Assembly: GCA_000328365.1 (NCBI GenBank)
Contig: KB308278.1
Span: 42,104-106,103, forward strand
DNA length: 64,000 nt
Source: Capitella teleta
Lineage: Eukaryota; Annelida; Polychaeta; Capitellidae
Direction: 5' to 3'
This document shows positions 30,301-41,842 of this stretch, piece after piece. The translations under genes and the position numbers were made by a program. The notes under the pieces are model-generated. The model was given only the letters and a program-made list of their open reading frames with translations. It was not told the DNA's origin and ran no database searches. Within the stretch, counting starts at the first letter, position 1, and every line of letters starts with the position of its first letter.

Positions 30301-33300
30301 CCACAGAAGATTCTCACAAAGCTCAAGCAATTTTGGTTCGATGTCATCGTAAACAGGGAGACAGCCTGCGTTGACAATTCCCATATCCATCCCGTTCTGT
30401 AGGTTCGGTACAGTTGAAAAATATTAATTCGGAAAGAGATGACCTACTTTGATAGCGTGATACAGAAAGACAGAATGCATGGCTTCACGGACACGCTCTT
30501 TCCCGCGGAATGAGAAAGAGAAATTTGAGACGCCACCACTGACTCTGCATCCAGGAAGTGTGGCCTGATAGGAAATAATTATAATTAAATTTTCAAAGAC
30601 TATTAAAGCAAACCTTAATTTTCTTTGTAGCCTCGATGAAGGAGATGCCATAGTCGTTGTGTTCCTCGATACCAGTAGCGATCGTGAGGATGTTTGGATC
30701 AAAAATGATGTCATTCGGATTGAAGCCGACCTCCTTGACCAGCAGGTTGTACGAACGAGTGCATATTTCAACTTTGCGTTCACTATCAGTCGCCTAAAAT
30801 AAACTGAGCAAAATAGAATCAACCCTCGTTAAAGTGACCCTACCTGTCCTTCCTCGTCAAACGCCATCACAACAACAGCCGCTCCATGACGCTTAATGAC
30901 TCGAGCTTTTGCCAAGAAGTCCTCTTCACCCTCTTTCAATGAAATGCTGTTGACGAGGCACTTGCCCTGCGCGCACTTCAATCCAGCTTCAATAACCGCA
31001 AAGTTCGAGGAGTCAACACAAATAGGGACCTGTGTTACAAGGATTAGGAATAAAATTATGAAATTATAAAAATTCAAAGATTACTGACTTTTGAAATGTC
31101 AGGTTCTGATCCGATGAAATTGAGAAACTTAGCCATCACGGAAACTCCATCTAAAAGTCCTTCGTCCATGTTAATGTCAAGAATCTGAGCTCCGTTTTCC
31201 ACTTGCAACTTAGCAATCGCCAATGCATCCTAAGTGGACACAACATTGACCACAGGTCATCGACATAACGTGCACTCTACTTACCTCAAAGTGACCGTCC
31301 TTGATGAGTCGACAAAACTTGCGAGACCCAGCAACGTTGCAACGCTCTCCGATGTTAACGAAATTGGTGAAAGGCCCAACAGTGAAAGGTTCAAGTCCTG
31401 GGAAATTAATATTGAACGATTGATTAATTGATTGATTGATTTGAACCTGCGAGAATCATGTGATCTGATTTTTCACTTTTCGGCGGTACTCTTGGTGGAA
31501 AAGCTTTCATTGCTTCGGCAATTGCTCTAATAAAAATCAGATACCCAGATATAAATTTAGGAGAAATTTAGGCAGATTGACCGACCCAATGTGCTCGGGA
31601 GTTGTACCGCAACAACCGCCAACGATATTAACCAATCCTTGTTCCGCAAACAGCGCCACCTGCTCGGCCGTGATGTCTGGGGTTTCGTCATACTCGCCAA
31701 AGGTGTTGGGCAGACCTAGATGAGTAAAGACCATAATGAGGAGGTAACTCAGACCTTAAAATAACCTACCAGCATTTGGGTAGCAGATAACGTAAGCTTG
31801 GGTGCTCTTACTGATGGCTTCAATGAATGGCTTCATTTCAGATGCCCCAAGGGCACAGTTTAACCCAAGACTGAATAAGATAAGTTGTAAACCAAAAGTT
31901 ATGAAACATGCAAATTTCATACCACATGGGATTGGAATGAGAAACGCTGATTGCAAAAGCCTCAGTGGTCTGGCCTGAAAGAGTACGTCCACTCTTGTCC
32001 ACTATGGTGCCGGAAACAAAAATCGGCACTTCAGGGACACCGCTATCAAAGAGCTCTTGTATCGCAAACAGCGCCGCCTAGGATGCAAATTTAAAAGCTG
32101 AATTGTATTACATAATATTTCATAATTTCACCTTGGCGTTAGCTGTATCAAAGATGGTTTCTACTAGCAGCAAGTCAGCTCCTCCATCCAGCAACCCTGT
32201 CGCCTGCTGTTTGTAAGCGGCTGCCAATTCATCAAACGCTGGAAATAAATCAAATAGTCAATATTATTCAATGAATACGCAAATATTATGGCATTTATGA
32301 GGAAGAATACTTTGTATAATGATAAAAGGAAAAGTAGACATGCATTCATTCATAACAGAACTTCTAGGCCAGTAAACAGTGAGCTCTTCTCTGTTCTTTA
32401 TGATAGGATTAGATGGAGGGTGAGCCTTAGATGTTGGTGCGGTTGATTTTTAGGGGGTGATGTTCATTGATAGTGGTATAGGTTGATAATTAATAAAGGA
32501 ATCAATTAATTGAAGCAAGTGATTGGATATTCAGGTTCATATATCCCAGATTAGAAATCACCAAGAAAAATTAAGGATCTGCATGCAAAGCATAGAGTTA
32601 CATGAATCAAATATCAATGGTATTCAGAAAATCAATTTATTATGATATACGCTACTCACTGATGTTTCTGTATTCAGGGCGCTCCACCGACGGTGAGATG
32701 GAGAGTGTGCGGTTGGTGGGACCCATGGCGCCCGCCACATAACGCCTGACGCCAGTTTCAGCCGTCACGATTGCAGCGGCTTCTTTTGCTATTTTTGCGG
32801 ATTCAAAGTTCAATCGGTACACCTGGAGGCTAAGCGTAGAACACCAGAGCAACACAGCTGATGAACCTCACCATATGTTCAAGACCGTAATCTGCTTGCG
32901 CAATCGTAGTTCCACTGAACGTATTAGTTTCTATAAAATCAGCGCCCGCTCTGAGGTAGTCCTGAAAAGCCAACGATTAACCATTATTGCTTTATTGACA
33001 GCCAATCATAATTTTCACGTAATGAATTGTCATCCAGACTTACGCAATGAATATCGCGAATGATATCCGGTTGTGTAATGCTTAACAGATCGTTATTTCC
33101 TTTGAGGTTATGCGCGTGGTCTTTAAATTCTTCGCCTTGGAAATCTTCTTCTTCAAATCTTCGCTGCTGAATCATGGTTCCCATTCCTCCGTCGAAGATC
33201 ATAATTCGCTCTTTCAGCGTTTTCTCAATCATCTCAGCAACTACAAAAAAAGTTAATGCGAACTAATTAATTTCACTGATGTTATGTTGGTTATATTGTA

Positions 33301-34056
33301 AGTAAGAAAATAAAGAGATTTGTTTAAATTGTGGTTCATTTAAAATTTATCGCTTAATTTAAAATGAATTCTAGAAGGTTTAAGGGAAGTTATCAAAAAT
33401 AATTTTATAATCGCATAAGCATTAGTACACATATATATTTTTTTTCATCTATTATTATTGTTAAAAAATGTATGTCCATGTATGTGAATGGAATGATTAA
33501 AATGATTATTATAATTTATTAATCATCTGGTTGTATAATATATACAAATAAATCATCAAAGTTTTCTTTCAAAGTTGAAACTAATACGTTTCTAATATTG
33601 TCTAATTGTTTTCTTATCTAAAAATTTATTCCTTTGTTTTAATTTAAACCAAAAACATTGTTTTACAATTGTAACCCCAAAATAGTTATAATGTTACAAC
33701 AAAAAAAGTACATATAGTTAATTAATTACACTACATTAATTATTATTTTTTCTTTCACGATCAAAGGCAAACACAGAGATTGACAAGCCGATAAAGATCA
33801 TCGTTATCGATTGACTAAAGCATGATAATCGCAAAGTCCAGGCATTGATCAGCTGATAACGACAGAACCATTCATCATTTAAGAAATTGCCTAAGTTTAT
33901 TGAACCCTTGGATAACCCAAGCGCACGTGGCAGTGTTTACTTCCGGTGAGAGGGAAGACGGTATTCGAGGTAAAAGCAAACGAAATTATCAAGAAACTAA
34001 ACACAATAATCACCTGATTTGCCAATCTTCTGATCTTTGTGATGATTTGACTCCAT
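27383..34056 (-). CDS. MTR: Cobalamin-dependent methionine synthase
   Basis: Transfers methyl from 5-methyl-THF to homocysteine through methylcobalamin. 29 exons, 5' to 3': 34014-34056, 33044-33240, 32872-32961, 32660-32822, 32132-32238, 31923-32077, 31770-31870, 31586-31715, 31447-31526, 31285-31397, 31089-31229, 30844-31029, 30614-30793, 30448-30564, 30166-30396, 30012-30110, 29806-29958, 29393-29496, 29265-29332, 29090-29210, 28956-29037, 28769-28867, 28637-28712, 28424-28579, 28182-28363, 27998-28131, 27880-27946, 27726-27827, 27383-27670; 1254 aa (human 1265). Homocysteine domain with DGGMGTMIQ near residue 25 and zinc Cys257, Cys320, Cys321 (GLNCALG, GGCCG); folate domain ([16 protein letters not shown]); B12 domain with GDVHDIGKN, cobalt-ligand His780; SAM reactivation domain with [15 protein letters not shown]. 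Introns 32239-32659, 29497-29805 and 33241-34013 exceed 300 nt and show nothing special. Confidence 0.97.
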
Positions 34057-35211
34057 TTTAGATTATTTGATATGTGCAAATCACCAAAGTGCAAATTGCA
34101 TTAAAATAAAATGCTGTCAGCTGGCTCCTCCGTTCGAGCCGAAGCCAAGGAAATCAAGACACTACTTCAGTGGACCGCTTCGTTAATATAGCGCTGTGCA
34201 GTGTGACGTCATTATGCATAGTAATTTTATGCAAATGAGGAGGTCGGGTTGCAATCGTGTGTTTCCGTGAATGCTCGGGATTTTAACCGAGCGCATTCCG
34301 ACCTGAATACTGACATCATTTCCTGTTTCGTGGCTGAGAAGTTGTCGGTGTCTTTGGAATTATAAGTCGCATTTGTTTGTTTGGAAGAAGGCGTTGCCTC
34401 TCGATTCTCACGATTAATCGCCCAAAGTAGCTAGAAGGTGAACACGTCTCTCTGCCTTCTTCTTTATGGGGTTCACTTGTGTTCCCCAAAATTGATTGCT
34501 CAGATGTTGACTGCGGGCAGCTAAATAATTTTATTATTTTGTTTTCCTCTGAACTTCATCTGATTGTCATCACTACCATCATTACCATGATTTATGAGGG
34601 TACAAAATCACAAATTTTAATCAATTTTATTGGCAATCAGAATCCATTGAGAACAGTACCATTGAACTTATCAACTGAGTGGGTTGTTGCTGGAATAACT
34701 GTATGTTTAATAATTATATAATTGATGATTGTCTTATATTATAATTTAGTGTAATAAATAAATAATAATAGTATCGATGGAATCCTTGTAAATAATCAAA
34801 TGTTATTCATGTGTAATCAAATTCATATTGTCATCCTATTTTATGCTATTATTCTTTAATTTTGAAGTAAATAGAGAACAAAATTCATGAAAGGAAATTT
34901 CATTTAACAACCAAGTAATTAAGACATATTTTTTTCATCAATTGGAAAGTGTATAAAGAGTTCATTTAACAATAATTTATACATATTATATAAATTAAAT
35001 CTTTACATCAGTATTTGAAAAGTGTTAATATAACAAAAAAAAAATTTAAAATGTTAAAATAAATATTAAATTCATTTGTTACAATGCTCTCACCATGCCA
35101 AGCAGCCACATGGATTTCCGCTGGATCTTTCATGAACTCATTTCCCTTCAGCAGCCATCCTCTACAGATACCAGAGCAAGCAATGCGCCCGTGTCTCTCC
35201 ATCTTTTGCCA
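34057..35211. other. Divergent MTR/STX5 spacer
   Basis: About 1.15 kb between the start codons of two outward-facing genes. The MTR-proximal part is GC-richer and holds a full CRE; the STX5-proximal part is AT-rich and probably intronic (acceptor-like CTTCAG and CTACAG before 35170). Both promoters should lie here. Confidence 0.6.
34204..34211. promoter_or_regulatory. CRE (TGACGTCA) in the MTR/STX5 divergent promoter
   Basis: Perfect palindromic CREB/ATF site about 150 bp upstream of the MTR start codon and 1 kb before that of STX5. The placement is typical of a functional CRE; activity is inference. Confidence 0.5.
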
Positions 35212-37002
35212 ATGATTGCTCGAAGGCGCCGCACCAACTCTAACTCAGAGAACGACAGTCATCCACAGTCGGGCTCAAGTAGAACACACGCTTCCCCCAC
35301 GGAGGGTGTGTCCTACTCAGGTGTTCCTAACGGCCAGGCAGTGGCCCCGCCCCCGCAGACTTACGTCCCACCCCCGAGGATTTCCGCAGACATGAAATGC
35401 CGAGATCGCTCTAATGAATTTGCCACCATCGTCAAGTCCCTGCAGTCCCGCCAAGTGGTGCGTAACTGGCAATTAGGAATATGATCGTCACTCTTGTTTT
35501 GTTTTATTTCCGCAGGGAAATGGCTCCCTGCCAAGCAAATCGAAGGCGTTGCAGCACCGCAGCGAGTTCATGCAGATTGCTAAGTAAGTTCATTTTTCAT
35601 AGAGAATAACAAATTTTGAGTCTTTGAGTCAACAATCTTCTTCTTTGATTTGTATGAATTTATTATTTTATTAATTTATTATTTTTTATTTGATTTGACT
35701 GAATTTATTATTTTATTTACAGGAAGATTGGCCATGATATCTCCAATACATTTGCCAAGCTGGAGAAGCTAACTATTTGTAAGTCCAATGTTGTTTCCTC
35801 TCTGCTAATCATGAACTTGTGAACTTAGTGGCGAAACGGAAATCTTTGTTCGATGACAAACCGGAAGAGATTCAGCAGCTGACGTTCATTGTGAAACAGG
35901 ACATTGCAGCATTGAATAAACAGATCGCCATGCTTCAAGAGGTACTCCATTCTCCTGAAATATGTTTGTCCAATTCAGACCTTTTTTTATTCCCTCCAGC
36001 TTTCTAAAGCGTCCAGAAGCCAGAACAGTCGTCACAAACAGACCCATTCCAACTCAGTTGTTGTGGCCCTGCAGGTTCCTACTTTTCTCCTTTTTATCAA
36101 TCGTTTTAGTCTCGAATGGCTCAAATACCCGATGGCCGTGTGAAAATTTACAAACTCAATGTTACCACTAATCTCAGCTTTTTATAATTTTACTTAATTA
36201 TCCTCTTAATTTTTTCAGTCTAAACTGGCTTCAATGTCAAATGACTTCAAATCCGTGTTAGAAGTTCGTACTGAGGTAAGATCTGAATGAATTGCATCTC
36301 CCTTCAATCACTCTGTTCTTCCTTCATCAGAACTTGAAACATCAGAAATCTCGCCGGGAACAATTCTCCCACAACCCTCTCTCCGCCTCCATGCCCCCCT
36401 CCGCTCTTGGTGGTCATAGTACGTTCTATCAATTGTTTTAATTAATTAATTCATTCTTTCTCCTCCAGCCGGGTCGGTTCTCCTGCAGGACGAAGTGAAC
36501 AGCATGGGCGGTGCATCTGCGCAAGACGTCTCGATCAACATGGATTCCGTCGACCGCCAGCGATACCAGCAACAACTGCAGCTCATTGACGAACAGGACA
36601 CTTATATTCAGAGTAGAGCCGACACCATGCAAAATATTGAACAGACAATTGTTGAACTGGGCGGAATATTTCAACAACTTGCGCATATGGTCAAAGAACA
36701 AGAGGAAATGGTCCAAAGGTCATTGGGTTTAATTAATTAAATAATCAATTTGGGAATTTATATATACTGAGAGACACATTTGACAAAATCTCTATGTCTT
36801 CTGAATAAATTAATAATTAATTAAACTCCTTCTTCTCTCCAGGATTGATGCCAATGTTGAAGATACGCAGTTGAACGTTGAAGCCGCTCACAGTGAAATT
36901 CTCAAGTATTTCCAGTCTGTGACATCGAATCGATGGCTCATGATCAAGATATTTGGAGTGCTCATTGTTTTCTTCATAATTTTCGTGGTGTTTATGGCAT
37001 AA
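35212..37002 (+). CDS. STX5: Syntaxin-5, ER-Golgi Qa-SNARE
   Basis: Nine exons: 35212-35454, 35516-35583, 35723-35778, 35829-35941, 36000-36074, 36219-36275, 36331-36418, 36469-36718, 36843-37002; 369 aa (human long form 355). Target SNARE for ER-Golgi and intra-Golgi fusion, anchored by a C-terminal membrane segment. The N-terminus MIARRRRTNS resembles the human long form (MIPRKR), which carries an Arg-based ER retrieval signal. An internal Met at residue 61 (MKCRDRSNEF, 35392) matches the human short-form start. The Habc region follows, then the SNARE motif (ELGGIFQQLAHMVKEQEEM) and a tail anchor (WLMIKIFGVLIVFFIIFVV). The frame stays open upstream to an ATG at 35095, but acceptor-like sites in between make 35212 the better start. 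AATAAA near 37307. Confidence 0.96.
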
Positions 37003-37718
37003 TAATCGCTACACGTAACGTGTACCATTCCTTCTGTGTTTAGTGGGGTGCGTTTGGTGATTTCTGCCCTGTACTAGTCACAGACGATCAGTGTGTGTGT
37101 CAGTGAGAAAGTTTTATGTGTGAAAGAGTTTTTTTTTTGTTGTTTTTGTTGTGGGTTCTGAGGACGTCAGATTATTTCTGTTAAACTCAAGTAAATAAAC
37201 TCCAGTGCCTCACTTCTTTTGTTTTTCTCTCATCTTGAGGATCATAAAGTCATGTTTCTCTCTATGTATTTAAGAGGAGTGTACATAATTGTATTTTAGG
37301 AATTGTAAATAAAGAATTCAATTATTTCATGAAGTCTTGTTCTTGTATTGTGTCAAGGAAATATTATCCAAAGTCGAGGCTTACTCCACAATAGAACTCG
37401 AAAAGTCAAGTTCTATGAGGATGCAATTGGGAAAAATCATAGCGCATTGGAACGTTATGATCATTCAAACGTTCAGTGCAAACAAAATAAAAAATGTTAT
37501 ATGATCTTATATGCGGAATAAACAATGCATGATTGCTTAGTTTATTATCATTATGAATATAATCTTCCATAAATGAGCAAAACGATGACATTCACCATCA
37601 TAATACCACAAAACGCAAACATTTTGAACGCATTTGTTTAACCGGAAGCTAAGCAGAAGCTTCTTCATTTGCGGTTTCTGTCATGTTTCGAGTCTTCAAA
37701 TAAATTCGGTGAACGAAA
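37003..37718. other. STX5 3' UTR and STX5-CMTR1 spacer
   Basis: Holds the STX5 3' UTR (AATAAA near 37307) and then about 400 bp leading to CMTR1. An inverted pair of the GCGTTATGAT-like word is at 37437-37463. No gene seen. Confidence 0.6.
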
Positions 37719-40700
37719 ATGGCGAGCCTCGATGGTAACACTTGCTGCTGTGATATAGTAAATGAATGGCGAATATTCATGACCCGCCTCCCACGTGGTT
37801 TCTCACTCTCCTGGATACTCGCCCAGCAATCAAACTTACTACTACTCTTATTACTAGTACTAGGGCCTTACTAGCTCCCCAAGCCGTAGCGTAGTGCACA
37901 CTGCTCCGCTACCCTTGGGGAGCTAGGGCCTAACTAGTAGCACACAGCGGTTGAAACCGAAACTATTCGGTAGTTGTCATCATGTCAAGCAGTAAATTTT
38001 TCTTCTTGCAGATTCTGACAGTGCGAGTACCAGTGAAGATGGCGACCGCACCCAGGCGTCCAAACGCTCATTTCCTTTTGCCAGCGGAGGTTATGAATAC
38101 AGTCCAACCAAGAGAGGGCGTGCTGACACAAGTGAGTTACTTCTTGCCCTTTGCGCTCTTTTCTTAGTGCTCTTTTTCTCAGTTTCATCAGATTCTAGTT
38201 CTTCGGAATCGGAGCCTGAACGTCCCTCCATGTCATCAGCCACGTTGCTGCTTGATTCCGTCAGCAAACCCAACTTGCAGGCGTTCAGGAAGGAAGGTGG
38301 GGCAGCTAAAAAGAGCACCAACTTCAGTGACGTTGCTAGGAAAATGATGGTGCATTGTCCAATCGAATGAGGATAATTTAATTGTGACTTATTTGAAGGA
38401 ACGCATGGGTCACGTGGAAGGGAAAGGTCTTGGCAAAAACCAACAGGGGCGAGCGGAAATCATTGAGGCATCGAAGCAGAAAGGGAGAAGAGGTCTCGGC
38501 AGCCAAGTCAAGGGATTTGAAGCGAAGGATGTCGACTGGGATGCAAGTAAAGACGAGGTGAGTGCACAATCTCTTGGATGGCTGAAACTCACTTCCTTTC
38601 TCAGGTGACGGTTGACGAGACCGTTTCGTGGATTGAAACTTGTTCTGACCCGGTGCCATCCATTGAAGAAATGAGGACGTGGATGCTGGAAGGACCTGTT
38701 GGTAGCCTCTGTGTTTTATGAAACTGTTAATTAGCTAATGATTAATTAAGAATAAGAAGACGATTGATGATGAAACGGAATTCTGCAATCCTGATATTCT
38801 AAGAGACATCTTAAGCTGCAAGGTATGCCATTGTTGTTGTCATTAGTTGTATAATTTATACCATTCTCAAGAGTGTATTTGACCATCTAGAAGGTGAAGA
38901 GATGCGGAAAGCGCGCACTCGGTCAAATCCATACGAATTGATCAAAGGGGTGTTCTTCCAGAACCGGTTTGTAATTGATTGCAGGGGCTGGTATTTTTCA
39001 TATTTTTCGTTTCAATCAGCGCTGCGATGAAGATGGCAAATATGGACGCTGTTCTTGACTTTTGTTTCACGGAGCCACGTACCGTAGAGGGAGTGAGTAC
39101 TCTCGCGTGATGGTTGTTACGTTTATCATACTTTTTTGCAGAGATCTTTAGTGCAACCGAATGAACTGCTTTATTTCGCTGACGTCTGTGCTGGACCCGG
39201 TGGCTTCAGCGAGTACGTATTGTGGCGTAAAGCCCCTGGAGAAACCAAAGGATTTGGATTCACGTTGAAAGGCAACAACGACTTCAAATTGGAGGATTTC
39301 TACTCAACGCACAGCGAGTTCTTTGAACCTCACTACGGTGCGTGTTTTCACAGCTCCTCCTCTGGTTCAATTGCTGATTTGTTGACAGGCAAAGGAGGCA
39401 TGCATGGAGACGGTGACGTCTACAACCCAGAGAACCTCATGGAGTTCCAGGAATTTGTGCTCAACAGCACAGATCAGAAAGGAGTTCACTTTGTCATGGC
39501 GGACGGGGTGAGGGCAATTTTCAAAGCGGTCGTCATTTAAGCGCTCTATTTTAAAAGGGATTTTCGGTCGACGGGCAGGAGAACATTCAAGAGGTGCTCT
39601 CCAAACGCTTGTACCTTTGCCAGTTTCTCGCTGCGATGATGATTCTGCGTCCAGGTATGACTGCTTGAAATGCTTAAAATAGTCGTTTTCTTTCATGTTT
39701 GCCTAGGTGGACATTTCGTCTGCAAGTTGTTTGATGTCTTTACCCCGTTCAGTGTTGGTCTGACTTACCTCATGCATCGGGCATTTCACCGGGTCTCGCT
39801 CTTTAAACCCGTCACGAGCCGACCCGCCAACTCCGAGCGGTTAGTCTGTGATTTTTGAAATTCAATATACATTTCTCCTTATCAGGTACATCATCTGCCA
39901 GAATAAACGAAGCGACTCTCTCGATATTCAAACTTACTTCTGGGAAATCAACCTGCGTATGCATGAATTGAGAAGTTGTACATCGTTTGAGCAATCTACG
40001 GGCGTGCAGCATGTCGTACCCCTGGAGATGATGAAGCAAAATGAAGCTTTCTTCTCGTACGTGGTGCAATCCAACCACGAGTGAGCGTTCAAAGATATTC
40101 AATGTTTCATTTTTAATCTCCTATTTACAGTTTGGGCCACAAGCAAATCATATCATTAGCTAAAATTCAAACCTACGCACAAAATGAGTGAGTATATCTC
40201 TCCCTTTTACCCAATTACATAATTTTTACCACTCAGAGAACTGCAAGAGTATGACCGGCAAGTTCAAATTCGCGACCAATGTTTGGAGAAATGGAAGGTG
40301 ATAATATATGACCTATTGACCTTAACAGTTTTCTCACCTATTTCTCACAAGATTCCAAATAATGTTCGCAAGGCCCCCGAGAGAGCAGTGAACCTGATGC
40401 AGAAGCTGCAAGCCCTTCTGAATCAAGTGAGTATAGCCCTATGGAGCCCTCTTCCCTAATGGACTTCCCTGCAGACGGACCTCAGTGATCTCCTTTGTCA
40501 ACCAGTCATGCTGACTGCTGACAACCTCAGTCGCACTGTGCACAGTGTGCATGATTATCGTTGTATGGTAGTCGGTAGCAAGGAACCGGTGCTCTTACTC
40601 AGCAAAGGGGTGCGCTCATATATTTATTTTAGCAATCAAAAATTTGATACCTTTTTTTACGTCAGAAATCTGCGGTGATGCAGTGGAACGGGAGAGTGCA

Positions 40701-41644
40701 GTCGCGTTGGGAACGCATGCATCAGGTGAATGTGGAACTCCCCAGGGACACAGTGGTGCTGGCGGAAAGAGTGGAGGAGCTCAAGGGAGAAGTAGGCCAC
40801 ATGAATTATGAATATTTCCTAAATCTGCTGCCTCGTAGGGTCGTGGTCAGCGCAAAGTGACCGCTGTACACATCATTGACGGCTTGGTTCTCTGCGGAAC
40901 AGATATCCGACACCTGCACTTCAGAGAACGGTGAGAATCGCCGAGGAGTCAATTTAAATTATTAAACTTGAATTTGTTGGCAGAATTGAAAAGTTGCGGA
41001 AATTTATGCGAGCGATTTCTCGACCCTCTCGATCTGACCTAGCTCCAATCAGAGTGAAGGAAACATTTCGCTTGGAACACATCGGCAAAGTGCTCACGAG
41101 GTAAAAATGAAAGATTTCAATATTGCGTTTGATTCTCGGCTTCAGTCTTGAAATGAGGCGTTTGAAATCATCGGGTCTCCCTTTCCGCCTTTGTCACTGC
41201 TGCCACACGGTGGAGAATGGACAAAGTAGTTACATGATCCCGGCTGGCATATCTCTTTACAAGACCATGAAAGGTGCTTTGTTTCGCCTCCTCCCCTTCC
41301 CATATTCATTTCACGATTTCAGTTCCCTGGATGATGGCAGCAACTCGTGGCGCGCAAGCGAAACTCTACTTCTATAACACGGAAACACGGAAAAGTCAGT
41401 TTGACTTCCCTCCGGAGGCACAAGCATCGTACGAGTGAGTCGTAAAAGTTGACCTCCGGATCGTGAACTGATTTATGTTTTGATCAGGTCGTGTCAGAAG
41501 ACGCAGTTATTTTGGGAGTGGGGTCAGGGGGTCGTTCTGAACGACGAGCAACAGCGAGTGACCAACATGAACCATCATCCGGATAAGGTTTCAGGCAACG
41601 CCATGATACAGTACGTTCACGAAAAACTCAATCCGAAAAAATGA
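37719..41644 (+). CDS. CMTR1: mRNA cap-1 2'-O-methyltransferase CMTR1
   Basis: Methylates the ribose of the first transcribed nucleotide, in the nucleus. 23 exons: 37719-37734, 38012-38131, 38183-38349, 38399-38557, 38605-38697, 38751-38822, 38872-38966, 39020-39092, 39142-39337, 39389-39507, 39558-39654, 39707-39839, 39886-40080, 40131-40187, 40237-40297, 40352-40426, 40475-40609, 40666-40791, 40839-40930, 40984-41100, 41146-41273, 41323-41434, 41488-41644; 864 aa (human 835). G-patch near residues 95-145 ([14 protein letters not shown]). RrmJ-type domain with [15 protein letters not shown] and catalytic Lys245, Asp369, Lys409 (AAMKMAN, ADGG, CKLFD), equivalent to human K239/D364/K404. Then a guanylyltransferase-like region and a C-terminal WW-like segment (about 776-808). 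The first exon is only 16 nt of coding (MASLD). The acceptor at 38751 is weak; nearby alternatives shift it by 6-9 nt in frame. Intron 1 carries a hairpin micro-element. Confidence 0.95.
37870..37924. mobile_element. 55-bp hairpin micro-element in CMTR1 intron 1
   Basis: Starts CTAGCTCCCCAAG and ends CTTGGGGAGCTA: near-perfect foldback arms of 11-12 bp. It is flanked by GGGCCTTA (37862-37869) and GGGCCTAA (37925-37932), an 8-bp direct repeat with one mismatch. It shares arms and core with the copy at 2139-2197. Likely a hAT-like non-autonomous element; the family is inference. Confidence 0.75.
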
Positions 41645-41842
41645 GCAATGTTTGTGGTACGATGAAGAGTTTTGTTTTTATGTGTGGATTTATTGCTAAT
41701 TATATTTGCTAATTAATCTGGAAGTTTTCTTTTTACTCACCGAGTTGTAGCAATGTTTCTCAACATTAAAATGATCCAGAGAAGTGAAAATTATTGATAC
41801 ATTTATTCTACTGAGAGCTGAAAATTATCATAGACAAACAAA
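41645..41842. other. CMTR1/TALPID3 tail-to-tail spacer
   Basis: Only 198 bp between the two stop codons. ATTAAA at 41765-41770 (plus) and TTTATT at 41802-41807 (minus-strand AATAAA) are probable poly(A) signals, so the two 3' UTRs nearly touch or overlap. Confidence 0.6.

Noticed and set aside
35095-35211. Upstream in-frame ATG for STX5 (39 extra residues)
   Set aside because: The extension does not resemble syntaxin-5, and acceptor-like sites lie between it and 35212, so it is probably intronic or 5' UTR.
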